Assembly (NCBI GenBank): GCA_951394405.1
Contig: OX596335.1
Coordinates: forward strand, 5,146,001-5,210,000
Length of the DNA: 64,000 nt
Direction of reading: 5' to 3'
DNA from: Coprinellus micaceus
Taxonomy: Eukaryota > Basidiomycota > Agaricomycetes > Agaricales > Psathyrellaceae
Shown here: positions 37,401 through 48,378 of the stretch, piece after piece
How positions within the stretch are numbered: the first letter of the stretch is position 1
Layout: each line of letters opens with the position of its first letter
Program-made: the position numbers and the translations under genes
Notes under the pieces: generated by a model
What the model saw: only the letters and a program-made list of their open reading frames with translations
What the model was told of the DNA's origin: nothing
The model's database searches: none

Positions 37401-39200
37401 CTAGGCATGATTGGTGTACTGAACGCGTAGCGTAAGGTGGTCGACATCGACACCCCTCCCCGTCAACTCACGAGGAATTTCCATCTCCTGGTTAGTCCCA
37501 AAGGCGACATCCACCTCCTTGATCCGCGCAATATTCTCGCCGATTGCCAGGCTCCTCCCTACAATGAAGTTCAGGAGCAGGCCTTCCGTGAAGCCCTTTA
37601 TCATGGGGTAACACGCGAATCGCTTCAAGTTGGGACAGGGTGGGATGTTCGATGCCCTGCCCTCCTCGTCAGCTTCTGGCGTCAGAAGCTTGAGCAAAAA
37701 CGTGGCCGCACTTCCCACCTCCTCGAGTTCAGTTCTGCTGAATGGTCGAAACTTAGGGGTAGGACCGCGAAGGTGAAGGTTGACTAGATGAGGGAGATTC
37801 TGAAAGCACCACGAAATCGAGTCGGTGCTCTCGAAGGGCACGAGAAGGCTGAATCGAAGGTCGGTCAATTGTGAGCCAAAACGATCAACAGCGTACATGA
37901 GACGTTGAGAGTGAATTCGCCTGTGTTGTGGTTGTATATTGTCAAAGTGGAGCCCCAGAAAGTGTAACAGCTGGAGCGACGGAGATTGAGTGATGAAAGC
38001 AGCTGCTCCGGTGGGTGTGACCCGTGAAAGGTCAGGCTCCTCAAATGAGGGTGTCGAACGCTTCTCCCATGCTCCTGCTCCGACCTTGCTGCCGCCCGCC
38101 AATCTGTAGTTTCGTGGTCAACGGATGTTGCGGAAACCTCGCATTGTTCCATGTTTGGGCACGTCCGGAGTAGGAACAATATTTCGCAAGGCCCCAGCAG
38201 CCTCTCTGCGGAACTACCCAGCGTCCCTCCAGATACCGCACTTCTGCCCGTCACCCCAATATTTAGCTCCCTCAGTGCTGTCCAGTTCACGGCCAGTTGT
38301 GTCCACGCCTCATAGGTTTGGATCATGGTAAGTGAGCGGATGCTCTGACCCATGAACAAGTCTGGAGGATTGAAAGGCCGACTTCGTGGGAGATGGCCGT
38401 TAATTGTCCGGATGGAGATGCCCTCGAGGTGGGCAACGTCGCTTGGTGCAAGTGCCAGCAGCCCGGCGACGGTGGCAGGGTTGTCGAGGGCAAGCTCCAG
38501 GTCGACCTTCTTCCAGCGGTGCGCGACAGTGCATGCAAAATTTACCAGCGCCACATACAAAGGGGAGGAGGCCGCAACCGAGGCCGCGTCCCCTTCCCAT
38601 TCGCCGTCCGTACCGTTGTTGATGTCTTTCAGCCTGATGACAACGGATAAAAGATGTTCCTTGGAGTGCTCGATCCAAAGGGGTAGTATGATCTCAAGCA
38701 GCTGCTTCACCTTCGCTTCCCAATCCTGTTCCGCCGCGTCAAGGAGGTCTTGCTGCTCCTTGTAGAGATAGGGCTTCGTGCGGGGGTGAAAAGGGGGTGC
38801 GATAACGATGGTGGCCCATAATCTTGGGGTTCCAAGGGCTAATTGCCGCCATCTCTTGCAAATTCGACTAGCTATGACAGTTTGGTGGATGACGGCGGAT
38901 TTCGTACGCCTCCATTGTGTCGAGATTGTCCATATGCTGGCGCCGGGCGGAGGTCAAAATCTCGAAGATGGTCGAAAGAACATCGTCAGGGACCCGCTTC
39001 ACTGGCGATAGAAGTGAGTCATATCGCTCGAGTTTGTGGTCCAGAAGCAGGCGTTTTTGGACCAGTTCCTCTATCTTCTTATCGATATGGTCGATTTCCA
39101 CTTGACACTCCAACCGCAGAGAGCGGATTCTAGGAAGATCGTCTTCGGAAGGCACTTCATTGGTGTTGGGATGGTCGAGGAAGTCGAGTTCGGGGCTCAT
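37401..39200 (-). pseudogene. F-box pseudogene FB6, two 1-nt frameshifts
   Basis: Three consecutive frames together cover a full family member. Segment 1, from 39200: MSPELDFLDHPNTNEVPSE through the coiled coil and KRVPDDVLSTIFEIL. Near 38882 the frame shifts (one extra A in CCACCAAACTG), and ASRICKRWRQLALGTPRLWATI continues in the next frame. Near 37983 one C appears missing after SSLNL (paralogs read SLDLPSLQQLHFLG), and SLQLLHFLGLHFDN continues to DVDHLTLRVQYTNHA-stop. No other lesions are seen, so inactivation looks recent, or at least one shift is an assembly error. It lies immediately upstream of FB5 in the same orientation. Confidence 0.8.
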
Positions 39201-39531
39201 GACGGTCTGTGGCAGAAAGGCTGGCGAGTGATCGATGGAATGAGTGCCCCGTAGATCAGGTGGGGATAGGACGACAATTCCAACCTACATTCCTAGATAT
39301 GGACGTCAGCTGACTCGTATAAGCTTCCTCCGATTCGACTAGGGGGCCAAGCTGCACGACGAGCCGGGTTTAAAGTGACCAAAGTCTCCACCCTATCTTG
39401 TCGATATTAGTTCACGTCGTGGGTTTGATGGGCTTCATCTAGGGGCAGTCAGATGAATTTCGACCTCATTAGCATTGGCATAGCTCTGATTCGTACAATG
39501 GTACGGTACTCCTCACAACGTGGACGCTGCG
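39201..39531. other. intergenic stretch
   Basis: About 330 bases between FB6 and the small conserved gene. GACGTCAGCTGACTCG (39301-39316) resembles the TCATCTGACGT word near FB5 and FB7. Nothing else is seen. Confidence 0.3.
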
Positions 39532-39867
39532 CTACTTATCATCCACGGGGAAATCATTTCCCGTCGTCTGCTTAAACGCCCTCCGAATGGAATCAGATAT
39601 CCGCTCGTCCTTGAACTGCTCAGCAGCGCTCTCATTATCCTGTAGATCCTGCTTGAGAATGTGCTTCTGGACGATGTCGAGGATGTCTATAGATCGAGGT
39701 TAGCTTCGGGCGAAGCCATGGAACGGGCGAAAGGCATCACCTTCGCTCTTCTCCCCAGCCTTCCCACCACCCAATCGCTCGTTGACGCCGCTAATGAGGC
39801 CCCCGCCCCCGGTAGTCGCACCATTGGACGTGGAGCTGTAGTTACTGATCTTGTTAATGATGTCCAT
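39532..39867 (-). CDS. small conserved basidiomycete protein (93 aa)
   Basis: Two exons, 39867-39741 and 39686-39532, join to 282 nt. MDIINKISNYSS begins a Ser/Gly-rich N-terminus with GGGGLISGVNERLGGG, followed by EKSEDILDIVQKHILKQ and the ending FKDERISDSIRRAFKQTTGNDFPV with an acidic DDK tail. Short proteins with this layout (MDxxNKxxN, Gly-rich loop, helical end with TGxDFPxxDK) are widespread in basidiomycetes; I know no tested function. There is no signal peptide or membrane segment. The GTGATG donor and TATAG acceptor are acceptable. Confidence 0.75.
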
Positions 39868-41526
39868 GGTGGTGTTATTCTGAGAGCGGTCGTTAGCAGA
39901 TGCGGCGTGATATAACACCTACGGACCTGGAGCGTCTGATGACGAAACTGCGTCAGAGTCGAGTTGGGGTCAGTGGGTGCTCCAATGGACATAAGGAACG
40001 GTGTGGTGGTGGAAAGCGGAAACCTCTTCCATCTGGGGGATAACCAACGGGAGCCAAGAGGGACCAAGTGCTGGATTTTCCACATGGTGGTCGATGATGT
40101 CGGACACTGGGCAAGTGGCTTCCCTACGGCGCGGCAGAGTTGCCACAAGTGTGATAGAGACTCGAGAGGTCAACTTCCGCTTGTGCATGGACCCCAAAAG
40201 CGGCTGGATACCCTGCTTCACACCGGTGGGTCCATCCCGCGGACGCAGGTACGTAGGATCCGTGGGTGGTGGTTTATGGTTCAAAGAGTTGTGTCGATTC
40301 GAGTTGACAACAGGGCTTCTCCCGCCAGTTACACGCCACCGGCCCTGTGAACCTGCACGAGCAAGATGCTTGGTGAAAACCATTTCTCCAGTCTCCAGAG
40401 AAGTGGCCCCTGATTAGCCGGTTTGCTTTGACACCCAGAAAGTATGCCCAGTGGTGCGGAGAACAGAGTTCGTTCGATGGCAGGGTACTTAGATCCTCTA
40501 TACGACGATAGATTATGGGGACATTATGGGTCGAATGAAGAGCTGAGGGAGGTAGGAATTGACCCAGGCCGTGCGGAGATGGTGACTGTCGAAAGGAAAA
40601 CCATGAATTGATCCCGTTGATGGCTTGCAGGTTTGCTTTGAACCACGCCGACCCCTGTCCGGTGACCGGTTCTCGTTCTGTCCCTAAGATCCTAACAGAT
40701 CCTAACCTCCGAAGTCTCGAAAATTGGAGCGAGTGCACCTCGAGGCCCTCAAACGTCACGAATATTTGAAGCAAATGGAGGGACTGGTGTGGTGGTAAGT
40801 CGACGGATATGAACGACACTGTGAATTCTACGTACCTGACATGGATACATTTCATACAGGGCTCATGCAAGTGAGAGACCCCGATATCTTCCACGAAGCT
40901 GAGGAGGTGAATGCCGTTTTCAAGCCTCGAAGATCCACGGACCTCGGTGCCTGGACTTTTGCATTTCGCACGTTCAACGCACGCCTCAGCACAACAATTG
41001 TAGAAGGACCCACTGGGGCCTACTCCGACTCATTCTTCCCGGATTTTCGCAAGCTATGGGGCCACTGCCTTCGAACTATGGATTGACTCGGATTTTCCTG
41101 TGTATCCGAGCTCACAGCACTGCTTTCGCGTGCATGCCGGCCCCATACCGAGCCTGCCCGGTCAAAGCGCCACGGACCTCCCGATCTCGCTGTCACTTTT
41201 GAGGGAGAAGCACGCTATTGTCTTAGCGCTGGCTTGGCTAGGCGTGTAGGCTATCACTATGATACGTGCCTACAATGGGAAGGCGCGTCGAGGGAACTAA
41301 GGAACCCCAGGCCCCGGGCTGTGCTGCTGTGAACGACCATTCAACAGTCCATATCCGGCTAACTGGCCACATTAGCCGCGCATTATGCTCACAATGGCTC
41401 GGTTTAAGGTATAAATGCGACAACTGGCTCCACCCCCTGAGCTTACATTCTTTCTTACTCTCGCCCCACCTTTAGCCCACATCGACAATATCCACCCAGT
41501 CCGTTCACCTTTGATACCCAGCACAT
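39868..41526. other. gene-poor stretch
   Basis: About 1.66 kb. Open frames of 130-206 codons exist on both strands (longest 40274-40894, minus), but they overlap one another and show no family motif or consistent splice chain. I do not call them genes. Confidence 0.35.
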
Positions 41527-43247
41527 ATGCATGGTAACTGCGCTCCACCGCCCTGTCCCCCACCCGACTGCTCTGAGCCTCTGGGAGACTGGGGAGGAGC
41601 TGGGGCTCTGGATGCCCTCACCGCCGCATACGCCGAGCAGAGTACGAATGCCTCTGGGTTGGATGACAGTGTCCCAGGGATCACCATCGACGACAGTGGT
41701 CTTGGAGGAGACGGATCGACAATCACTGCAATATTGGAAATTGCTGGCGACGTCGTGCTTCCCGCTACCGCAGCTGCAGCTGCAGCGACAGGAATCATTG
41801 GTTTGGCTGCGCTGGGGAAGATCGTTTCGTCGATTAACCGACACGTTCAGGTGCGTGGCCCCTGCCTCGAAAGTTGGCGTTGGGTACTAACGGTTTAGAT
41901 AGGCAGTAAAAGACCTCGACAGGAGGCTCGCTTTGCTCGCGGGGCATGCCGTGGACCTTCACAAGGACCTGACGCGGGAACAGGAGAAGGGCGTTAACGA
42001 CGAGTGGCTTAAAGAGGACATCGCTAAGGCAGAGGAGTACGTACGCCTGTCATTAAAATCCCCAAACCTTTCCGTTACTCACCCAGATGTCAGGGTATTG
42101 AAGGATGTGGAGACCTACTGCGCGAAGTTGAGCAAGCAAGGGTTTATGAAGAGGTACATTACGCAGTCTCAGAAGCGCAAGGATAGACTTGGCGTCTTGA
42201 TCGCACGGTTCGAGGCGATGCGGGCAAACCTGACGGTTTGTGTTTACCCTTTGCCCTTGGATGTGGACTCTGACGGTGGTACTACCCTTGTAGACGGTGT
42301 CCGTTCTGGCTATGCGTCGGTTTATGCTTGACGTCATGGGGCCGAAGATGGATCGGATTGAGGGTAATCTCGAGACGGTCACGGACGCCCTTGTTCAGGT
42401 GAAGATATCTCAGTCGCAGTCTGCTCAGGCATCGTCAGAGAATCTCTCTTCCGCTGTGACTAGCGAGACTGTAACGACCAAAACGACGGCCACTACCAAG
42501 ACCAAGTCGCGGACCAAGCATTCGTCGAAGTCCAAGTCACGAAGGTCAAAAGTCGAAGAGCAGGGAGAGGACTTGGATACCGAAGTGCAGCGTCGCCTCC
42601 CTGTTCCTCAGAGCTCCAGCAAAGCAAAGGTGACCTACGAGGATGATTCTTCCTATCGCCAGCGCACCAGTTGCCAGGAATATCATGTTGACCCCCAGCA
42701 CTATTCCGAGGTGCAGCAGGATTGGAACGAGGGTCATGGGTCGCCTTGGTCACAGTACGACCAGTTCGACGGACAGCAGCCTGACTGGCAACCACGCTCG
42801 GATCGACCTTATGTCGACAACACACAGTACAACGCTAGCTACTACCAAAGCTCTTCGGACAGCTACAATGGCGACAACGGGCCTTACGACTACGGATATG
42901 ACCAAGGCGTCGACGGCTCCGTTCCAGCGATCCATGACCAAGCGGGCCGTATGGAGGAACAGGCCCGGAGAATGGAAGAGCAGGCACACCAGAGAGCTTG
43001 TTCCACGGAGCATAGACCATGGCAGACGCTGGACGCAGCGCATCACAAGGCTCACTCGATGCGAGAGAATGCTCTACGTAGAGCTGAAGCTGCCAGAGGT
43101 CAGGCGATGATGCGGCCAGGGTCAAACTTGAGCCTCAATTCCTGGGGCTCCGAAACGACGGTATACAACAGCGTCGACAATTCCGTGCATAACAACAGCT
43201 CAGTTCAGTACGGAAACGTCGTCACGACTAGTACATATAACTACTAA
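41527..43247 (+). CDS. helical-bundle protein with prion-like Tyr/Gln-rich tail (517 aa)
   Basis: Four exons: 41527-41850, 41903-42036, 42094-42235, 42294-43247 (1554 nt, phases consistent). Residues 1-75 are Pro/Cys/Gly-rich (MHGNCAPPPCPPPDC). About 76-235 is all-helical: an Ala-rich hydrophobic helix (VVLPATAAAAAATGIIGLAALGK), a charged helix (DLDRRLALLAGHAVDLHKDL), EVLKDVETYCAKLSKQG, then FMKRYITQSQKRKDRLGVLIARFEAM. This order resembles the N-terminal four-helix bundle of MLKL-like and HeLo-like fungal cell-death proteins; that is a pattern judgement. About 245-300 is Ser/Thr/Lys-rich, 300-430 Gln/Tyr/Ser-rich and prion-like, 430-480 has MEEQARRMEEQA repeats. The last 14 residues begin VQYG, like a RHIM core. 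Part of exon 4 is duplicated at 48190-48378. Confidence 0.7.
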
Positions 43248-44112
43248 CTCATCCTTGCACCTTCTGGGTGGATATGAGTGATTCCTTGGACATTTCATTT
43301 CCCTATATGGTCCTTGCATATTTGCGTGCAGGTCACTTTACTCGCAATATTCCGTGAATCATGTTCAATTTAAAGGCGTATACGCCCTATTCTAACCCTG
43401 AGCTGCAGCTATACTCTGGCGCAATCAAGAATAGTGTTTCGAGCAAGGGGTGTTGCTTGGGTTCAATGGGAAGTCGCACCGACGTTGCCACCGTGACCTC
43501 GCTTGGATGCGTCGCGTCGCGTCTCTTGATTAACACTTCATTATTTCTCGGTTTCCTTTCATCACCTCGTTGTTTGGTTCGCGGACTTCACCACCGCTTC
43601 CTCGTGTTCCCATGTGCCACTTTGGATCGCTCATCTTTATTTAGTCTACGCGAGCGCACGGAGGATGACCTTACGTCTTTTGACTATGCTCGCAGTCTTC
43701 TTCGCACGTTATTTTACCCTACATCACGGATCGGATTCTGTTTTCTCCCTCTCACCGTCATGTTACCTTCCCGTGTTTACATTGCCATTCCTTGGCCGTT
43801 CCGTCGTCATTCAGTGCTGTATCCCATTTCACTTCCTTTCTAATACAGTACAATATGTTTAAATATTCGGCTCCTCATCTTACCTCTCGTATTTGGCTAT
43901 ATCTTTTCCCTTCCCGTCTCGCATTCGCCTTCGCTAGTGCTCAGAAACAGTTAAGCGCCCAAGTCTGGTCGTGGGGTTAGGGTCAAATGTGACATGTCAC
44001 AACTGTACAGTCACACCAAGCCACCTGTCACACCTATCCGTCACGTCGTTGACAATGACCAAACCGTCTTGCTCATTGTCCTGAACGACGTCCTCCTCCT
44101 CTCCTCCTCAAA
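43248..44112. promoter_or_regulatory. uL1 promoter region
   Basis: An 865-base gap. TTAAGCGCCCA occurs at 43951-43961, 152 bases before the uL1 start codon, and a TGTGACATGTCACA dyad at about 43987-44000. A 160-codon open frame at 43361-43843 has no features and is not called. Confidence 0.4.
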
Positions 44113-44969
44113 ATGAGGTAAGGCGTCCTCGTATCGCTATGTGAACACTGTGCTGAACACATTCTAGTAATAGCAAGCTCTCAGTGGCAAGCGTGCGGGG
44201 TTCCGTCAAGGAAGTCCTCGCCGGCGCCGCCGAAAAGAAGCGTAACTTCGTCGAGACCATCGAGCTCCAGATCGGTCTCAAGAACTACGACCCCCAGCGT
44301 GACAAGCGTTTCTCTGGCACCGTCAAGTGAGTAGATGTCGATTGGCGTTGGGCGGGACAATATCTAATCTCGCCTAGGCTCCCCAACGTGCCCCGCCCCC
44401 GCATGTCCATCTGCCTGCTTGCCGATGCCCACGACATCGATCGTGCCAAGCAGATCGAGCTCGAGTACATGTCCGTCGACGACTTGAAGAAGTGCGTGTT
44501 TCATTCCTCACCCTAGGGAACCCCTCTGACATAGGCTGCAGGCTCAACAAGAACAAGAAGCTCGTCAAGAAGCTCGCCAAAAAGTACGACGCTTTCCTCG
44601 CCTCCGAGGCCCTCATCAAGCAGATCCCCCGTTTGCTCGGTCCCGGTCTCTCCAAGGCGGGCAAGTTCCCCACCCCCGTGTCGCACGCCGAGGACCTCAA
44701 CACCAAGCTCACCGAGGTCCGCTCGACCATCAAGTTCCAGCTCAAGAAGGTGCTGTGCTTGGGTGTCGCCGTCGGCCACGCCGAGATGACTGAGGACCAG
44801 GTCCTCGGAAACGTCATGCTCAGTGTGTTACCTTTCGCTTTGGTTTCGGTTTTCGCTGACCACCCCGACAGGCATCAACTTCTTGGTCTCCCTGCTCAAG
44901 AAGCACTGGCAGAACATCAAGTCGCTCCACATCAAGACCACCATGGGCAAGCCCGTCCGTCTCTACTAA
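44113..44969 (+). CDS. RPL10A: 60S ribosomal protein uL1 (L10a), 218 aa
   Basis: A component of the large-subunit L1 stalk, which guides tRNA out of the ribosome. Exons: 44113-44117 (only ATG AG), 44168-44326, 44378-44491, 44542-44822, 44872-44969; sum 657 nt. The protein [19 protein letters not shown] ... [95 protein letters not shown] and [13 protein letters not shown] follows the family end to end and has its usual length. A five-base first exon is common in fungal ribosomal genes. It is single copy in this window: the second copy of the surrounding duplication lacks it. Confidence 0.95.
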
Positions 44970-46049
44970 GCGGTCGTGGTCGGGTTAGGGCGTTTATGCT
45001 GAGGAGAGGGCGACGTTGGGATGATTCGGGCCGTTTTGCACAACATGAAGCCCCGCACGCTTGGACCAACAGTTTCAGGAGGAGGGAACTGATTGGGAGC
45101 TGAGGCGGCCCTTTGATTTCTACGTATCCACCCTCTTTTACAATCATGCATTTCGCCCATCTGTACCTATGTACATGCAATACGACGACTGGTTCACGCT
45201 GGGTCCACGCGTTTTCCCCCAAGGTCTCCGTTTTGGAGCCTTGCATACTAACGACCTTTCTCCCAAGCCAGCAGCTATAGTTTCATGTTCAGCAAGCTAA
45301 ACCACCTCCAGCTTCGTGAGGGCTCTGCGAGCCAAAGGCGCAAACTTCGTCAAGATTCGAACAGGAAGGTAAACGAAGGTATGGACTTCCTAGCTTTGGA
45401 ACTTCTTTCACCGTCCGTTAATGAACGCTAATTTCTACTTTCAGATCACCTTGAGACCGTGCCGCTCTCATAGGTGGTGTCACCAACTTCCCCGTCCGTA
45501 GGCGCTCTGGCGTTCATGAGGCCCCGACTAAGCGGCAGTCTACCTACACAGCCCGCCCACTGCGTTATCCGGCAGACCGTCCAGGAAGCCATCCACTCTG
45601 ATTCGCTTGACAGGGATGTAGCAGGGCTCGAGGAGCGCTGGAGGACCAGGAAGAAGTGCTGGAATCGTGCACCGTTCCTCTAGGCCTAGCAAAGCGGGTG
45701 CTGGACGAGGTTTTGCACTTCCCGGACGAACTTCTCACCTTCGAGGCCAACCGCCCACGTGTCCTTCACGACCAGCACGACAGACATCGAGAGCATCGAG
45801 GAGCTGGCGCTCCACGAAGCAACGACGAGGTGGGATTTATGAACAGCTCATTTGTGTATAATGTGGGCAGAAGGCGCAGAGCAGGCGATATCAAGGGCGC
45901 AACCCCGACATAGCGTTGGGCGCTTAAATCGTGGAGTCATCTGACGTGTGCCTCTCATAATAGATTCGGCTCCAACGTTATCTCCGCGTGATCTACAGGA
46001 GGCATATTCATCGATTACCCTGCCCCTTCCTCTACTTCATACTCTCATC
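44970..46049. other. uL1 3' flank and FB7 promoter
   Basis: About 1.1 kb, mostly repeated at 49332-50579 (segmental duplication). Open frames here (for example 45474-45683, ending EERWRTRKKCWNRAPFL) have a counterpart in the other copy but carry no known domain. TGGGCGCTTAA lies at 45917-45927, followed by GGAGTCATCTGACGT, 123 bases before the FB7 start. Confidence 0.4.
45917..45927. promoter_or_regulatory. TGGGCGCTTAA motif upstream of FB7
   Basis: Exact copy of the shared word, 123 bases before the start codon. Confidence 0.45.
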
Positions 46050-47852
46050 ATGAATTCAGGCCTCGACTTCCTTCAACGTCCCAGCAGCAATCAACCTCCT
46101 CCAGATGACGAGATCCCTCGCATTCGGTCCTTCCGTCAGGACTGTCAAGCACGCATCGACTCAGTCAACCAGCAAATCGAGCAGCTCCTCCAACAGCGCA
46201 AGCTCCTGGAGACGGATCTCGAACGATACGATTCGCTTTTGGCACCAGTGAAGCGAGTCCCGGAAGACGTCCTTTCAACAATCTTCCAACATGCATCCAA
46301 CACGGCAACCTATATCGAAGACTTTCGGCCATTTTATTGGCAAGAAAGCCCTCCAACAGTCGTACCCAGTCAAATTTGCCAAGATTGGAGGCGATTGGCC
46401 CTCCTGACACCTCCCCTCTGGTCTACGATTCCTATCGTGGCCTCTGACCACCCCGTTGCGTGGAAGTACGACACTGATCCGCTACACGTAGCTGAGCGAG
46501 CGGCTCGGCGATGGGAGGTGCGCATTAGACAGCTGTTGGAGGTCCTCGCTCTCTGGATCGAGCGCTCCAATCAGGATCCTCTGTCCATTATCCTCAGTTT
46601 CAATGCTGTTTCTATCGCACGGGGTCGAGAGGAGCTTCCTGAGACGGCATTCCCTCTGTACCAGGGACTGGTCAGTCTCGCATGCAGGGTCGCGCCTCGG
46701 TGGAAGAAGCTTGACTTGACCATTGATACCACCTATCCCCCGATCCTCAACACGCTCGTATCTATCAAACCTGGTGACGTGCCTCTGCTTGAAGTCATTT
46801 CTTGCCAGATCGGAGACAGCACGAGGAGGATGGTGGGTCCTGTTCTCGCCCAACTGGGTGTGTTCATGGGGAAACGCCTTCGGTCATTTACCATGTTTCA
46901 ACTCGGGGAGGGATGGTCGGGGCTCTCCATCAACTGGGCTGCGGTGAAGGGACTTCAACTCGGAGTGGAAAGCCGGCGCCAAGGGGAAGGAGAGCCTTGG
47001 TACAGCTACATCGGGGAGAGCTTTGAGCCCGACACCGTTCGGTCACTGCTTCATATGAGCCCAGGCCTGGAAAGGTGGGAGCTATCGGTGGAATGTAGAC
47101 CTGGGTACGATTCCCTTAGGCTGGCCTTGCCTGCGAGCGTTAGGCAAGACCGGCGGGAGAGTGTTCGGCACCCTTGCCTGAAGGGGTTGATATTCCATGG
47201 GTCACATCCATCAGAGGCCTTGACTTCATCCCTCGACCTACCATCGCTCCAGCAGTTACATTTCCTGGGAGATTTGGCCGCCAAAACGGACACGGAAGGC
47301 AGAGCCACTCTATCCCGACGTTTCCTTTGGTCCATCGACCGCTATGGGGCACAATTAACCGACCTACGATTCAGCCACCTACTACTCAGCGACATGGCTT
47401 CAATCAATCATTGCTTTGGCAGCTTGCCTAACCTGTCCAGTCTGCATTTGGATGGGGGGGTTCCTACCTTTAACGAGTCCACGAAGGACATCGTTACGAA
47501 CCTTTCCAGTGCAGCCGTGGCCATTCTCGTGGCTCTGACGCCGGAAGTAGGCGAGGATCAGTGCCTGGCGGCTGAGGTTCCATGCCCCAAGTTGAAGCGA
47601 TTCGGTTACCAACCCACAATACTGTGCTTCACCGAGAAACAGCTCCTAGAGTTCGTAGTGGGGAGGAGCCGCAATTCTGGCGCACTCAATATTGCCCGTA
47701 TTGAGGAAGTCGAAGTTCGCTTTGCTATCCCGCAGGAAATGGACATTGCCAGTGAGTTGAAGTCGAGGGGTGTAGATGTAGATCACCTTACCTTACGGGT
47801 TCAGTACCCTAGGCGTCGTCTAGGTCAAACGATTCACACAGTTCGAGATTAG
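46050..47852 (+). CDS. F-box protein FB7 (600 aa)
   Basis: The start is ATG 46050 in CATCATGAATTC, shared exactly with FB8; the open frame extends 102 bases upstream. MNSGLDFLQRPSSNQPPPDDE, coiled coil 22-60, F-box core 62-127 (RVPEDVLSTIFQHAS, SQICQDWRRLALLTPPLWSTI). LRR-like part includes LTSSLDLPSLQQLHFLGDL and LTDLRFSHLLLSD, ending VDHLTLRVQYPRR. It is the copy-A member of the tandem duplication; FB8 is its sister. Differences between them are spread over the chain and both frames are open, so both have been kept. Confidence 0.85.
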   Translation: MNSGLDFLQRPSSNQPPPDDEIPRIRSFRQDCQARIDSVNQQIEQLLQQRKLLETDLERYDSLLAPVKRVPEDVLSTIFQHASNTATYIEDFRPFYWQESPPTVVPSQICQDWRRLALLTPPLWSTIPIVASDHPVAWKYDTDPLHVAERAARRWEVRIRQLLEVLALWIERSNQDPLSIILSFNAVSIARGREELPETAFPLYQGLVSLACRVAPRWKKLDLTIDTTYPPILNTLVSIKPGDVPLLEVISCQIGDSTRRMVGPVLAQLGVFMGKRLRSFTMFQLGEGWSGLSINWAAVKGLQLGVESRRQGEGEPWYSYIGESFEPDTVRSLLHMSPGLERWELSVECRPGYDSLRLALPASVRQDRRESVRHPCLKGLIFHGSHPSEALTSSLDLPSLQQLHFLGDLAAKTDTEGRATLSRRFLWSIDRYGAQLTDLRFSHLLLSDMASINHCFGSLPNLSSLHLDGGVPTFNESTKDIVTNLSSAAVAILVALTPEVGEDQCLAAEVPCPKLKRFGYQPTILCFTEKQLLEFVVGRSRNSGALNIARIEEVEVRFAIPQEMDIASELKSRGVDVDHLTLRVQYPRRRLGQTIHTVRD

Positions 47853-48189
47853 TGGCACATTATGGACCAAAGATGCCTGAAGTTCAAACTGGGCAAACAT
47901 CGGAGCGTTCAGGCCTACAATGCACATTTTTTCTCCTCCCCAATACTGGAATGTGCCGAGCTGAGTTTCTCGAGGATGAGGTAGAAAGTAGACCTGGAAC
48001 AGACCAGCGATCCGAACCTTTGGATTGATTCCTAGCAGAGGGCATGAATGAGATACTCTGAGCCTATCTGTTAAGGGACTATTTCAATAATTCAAACTCT
48101 CCTTCACGATCTTGAGGCCAAGCGTCACCGGATAGGTAACATTCAAGGCAGGCGTAGTCGTCACAGATGGTGCCTACGGCGGAGGCGAG
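47853..48189. other. FB7 3' flank with fossil F-box 3' end and duplication junction
   Basis: The region 48090-48146 (minus) matches the last codons of FB9. From about 48190 the sequence turns into a copy of exon 4 of the helical-bundle gene. The join, about 48147-48189, is the tandem-duplication breakpoint. Confidence 0.6.
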
Positions 48190-48378
48190 GGGGTTGGCGG
48201 CACCAGGCATTGTTATCGAATCTCTCTTCCATTGCGAGTAGCGAGACTCTCATGACCAAAACGACGGCCACTACCAAGACCAAGTCGCGGACCAAGCATT
48301 CATCAAAGGCCAAGTCACGAAGGTCAAAAGTCGGACAGCAGGAAGAGGACTTGGATACGAAGTGCGGTGTCGCTCCCC
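48190..48378 (+). pseudogene. fragment of helical-bundle gene exon 4
   Basis: It corresponds to about 42427-42600: the Thr/Lys-rich segment around KTTATTKTKSRTKHSSK. It has small indels and is cut at 48378 by the second transposon copy. Neither 5' nor 3' parts of the gene are present, so it is dead. Confidence 0.75.

Larger units (their letters stand above)
42427..48146. repeat. segmental duplication, copy A (complete)
   Basis: Sequence from inside exon 4 of the helical-bundle gene through uL1 and FB7 to a short piece of an F-box 3' end (about 48090-48146, matching 52630-52683). It is repeated in the same orientation downstream as copy B. The copies are clearly alike but not identical, in both coding and non-coding parts. 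Confidence 0.75.

Noticed and set aside
40274..40894. 206-codon minus-strand open frame, considered as a MYND-finger gene because of CMKC
   Set aside because: The Cys spacing of a MYND finger cannot be completed, and other frames overlap.
43361..43843. 160-codon open frame before uL1
   Set aside because: Low-information composition with many Ser/Leu/Cys and no homolog pattern; lies in a promoter region.
45474..45683. Duplicated open frame ending RKKCWNRAPFL, considered as a histone relic
   Set aside because: No alignment to H3 or H4 holds beyond a few residues; it is conserved only because the block is duplicated.
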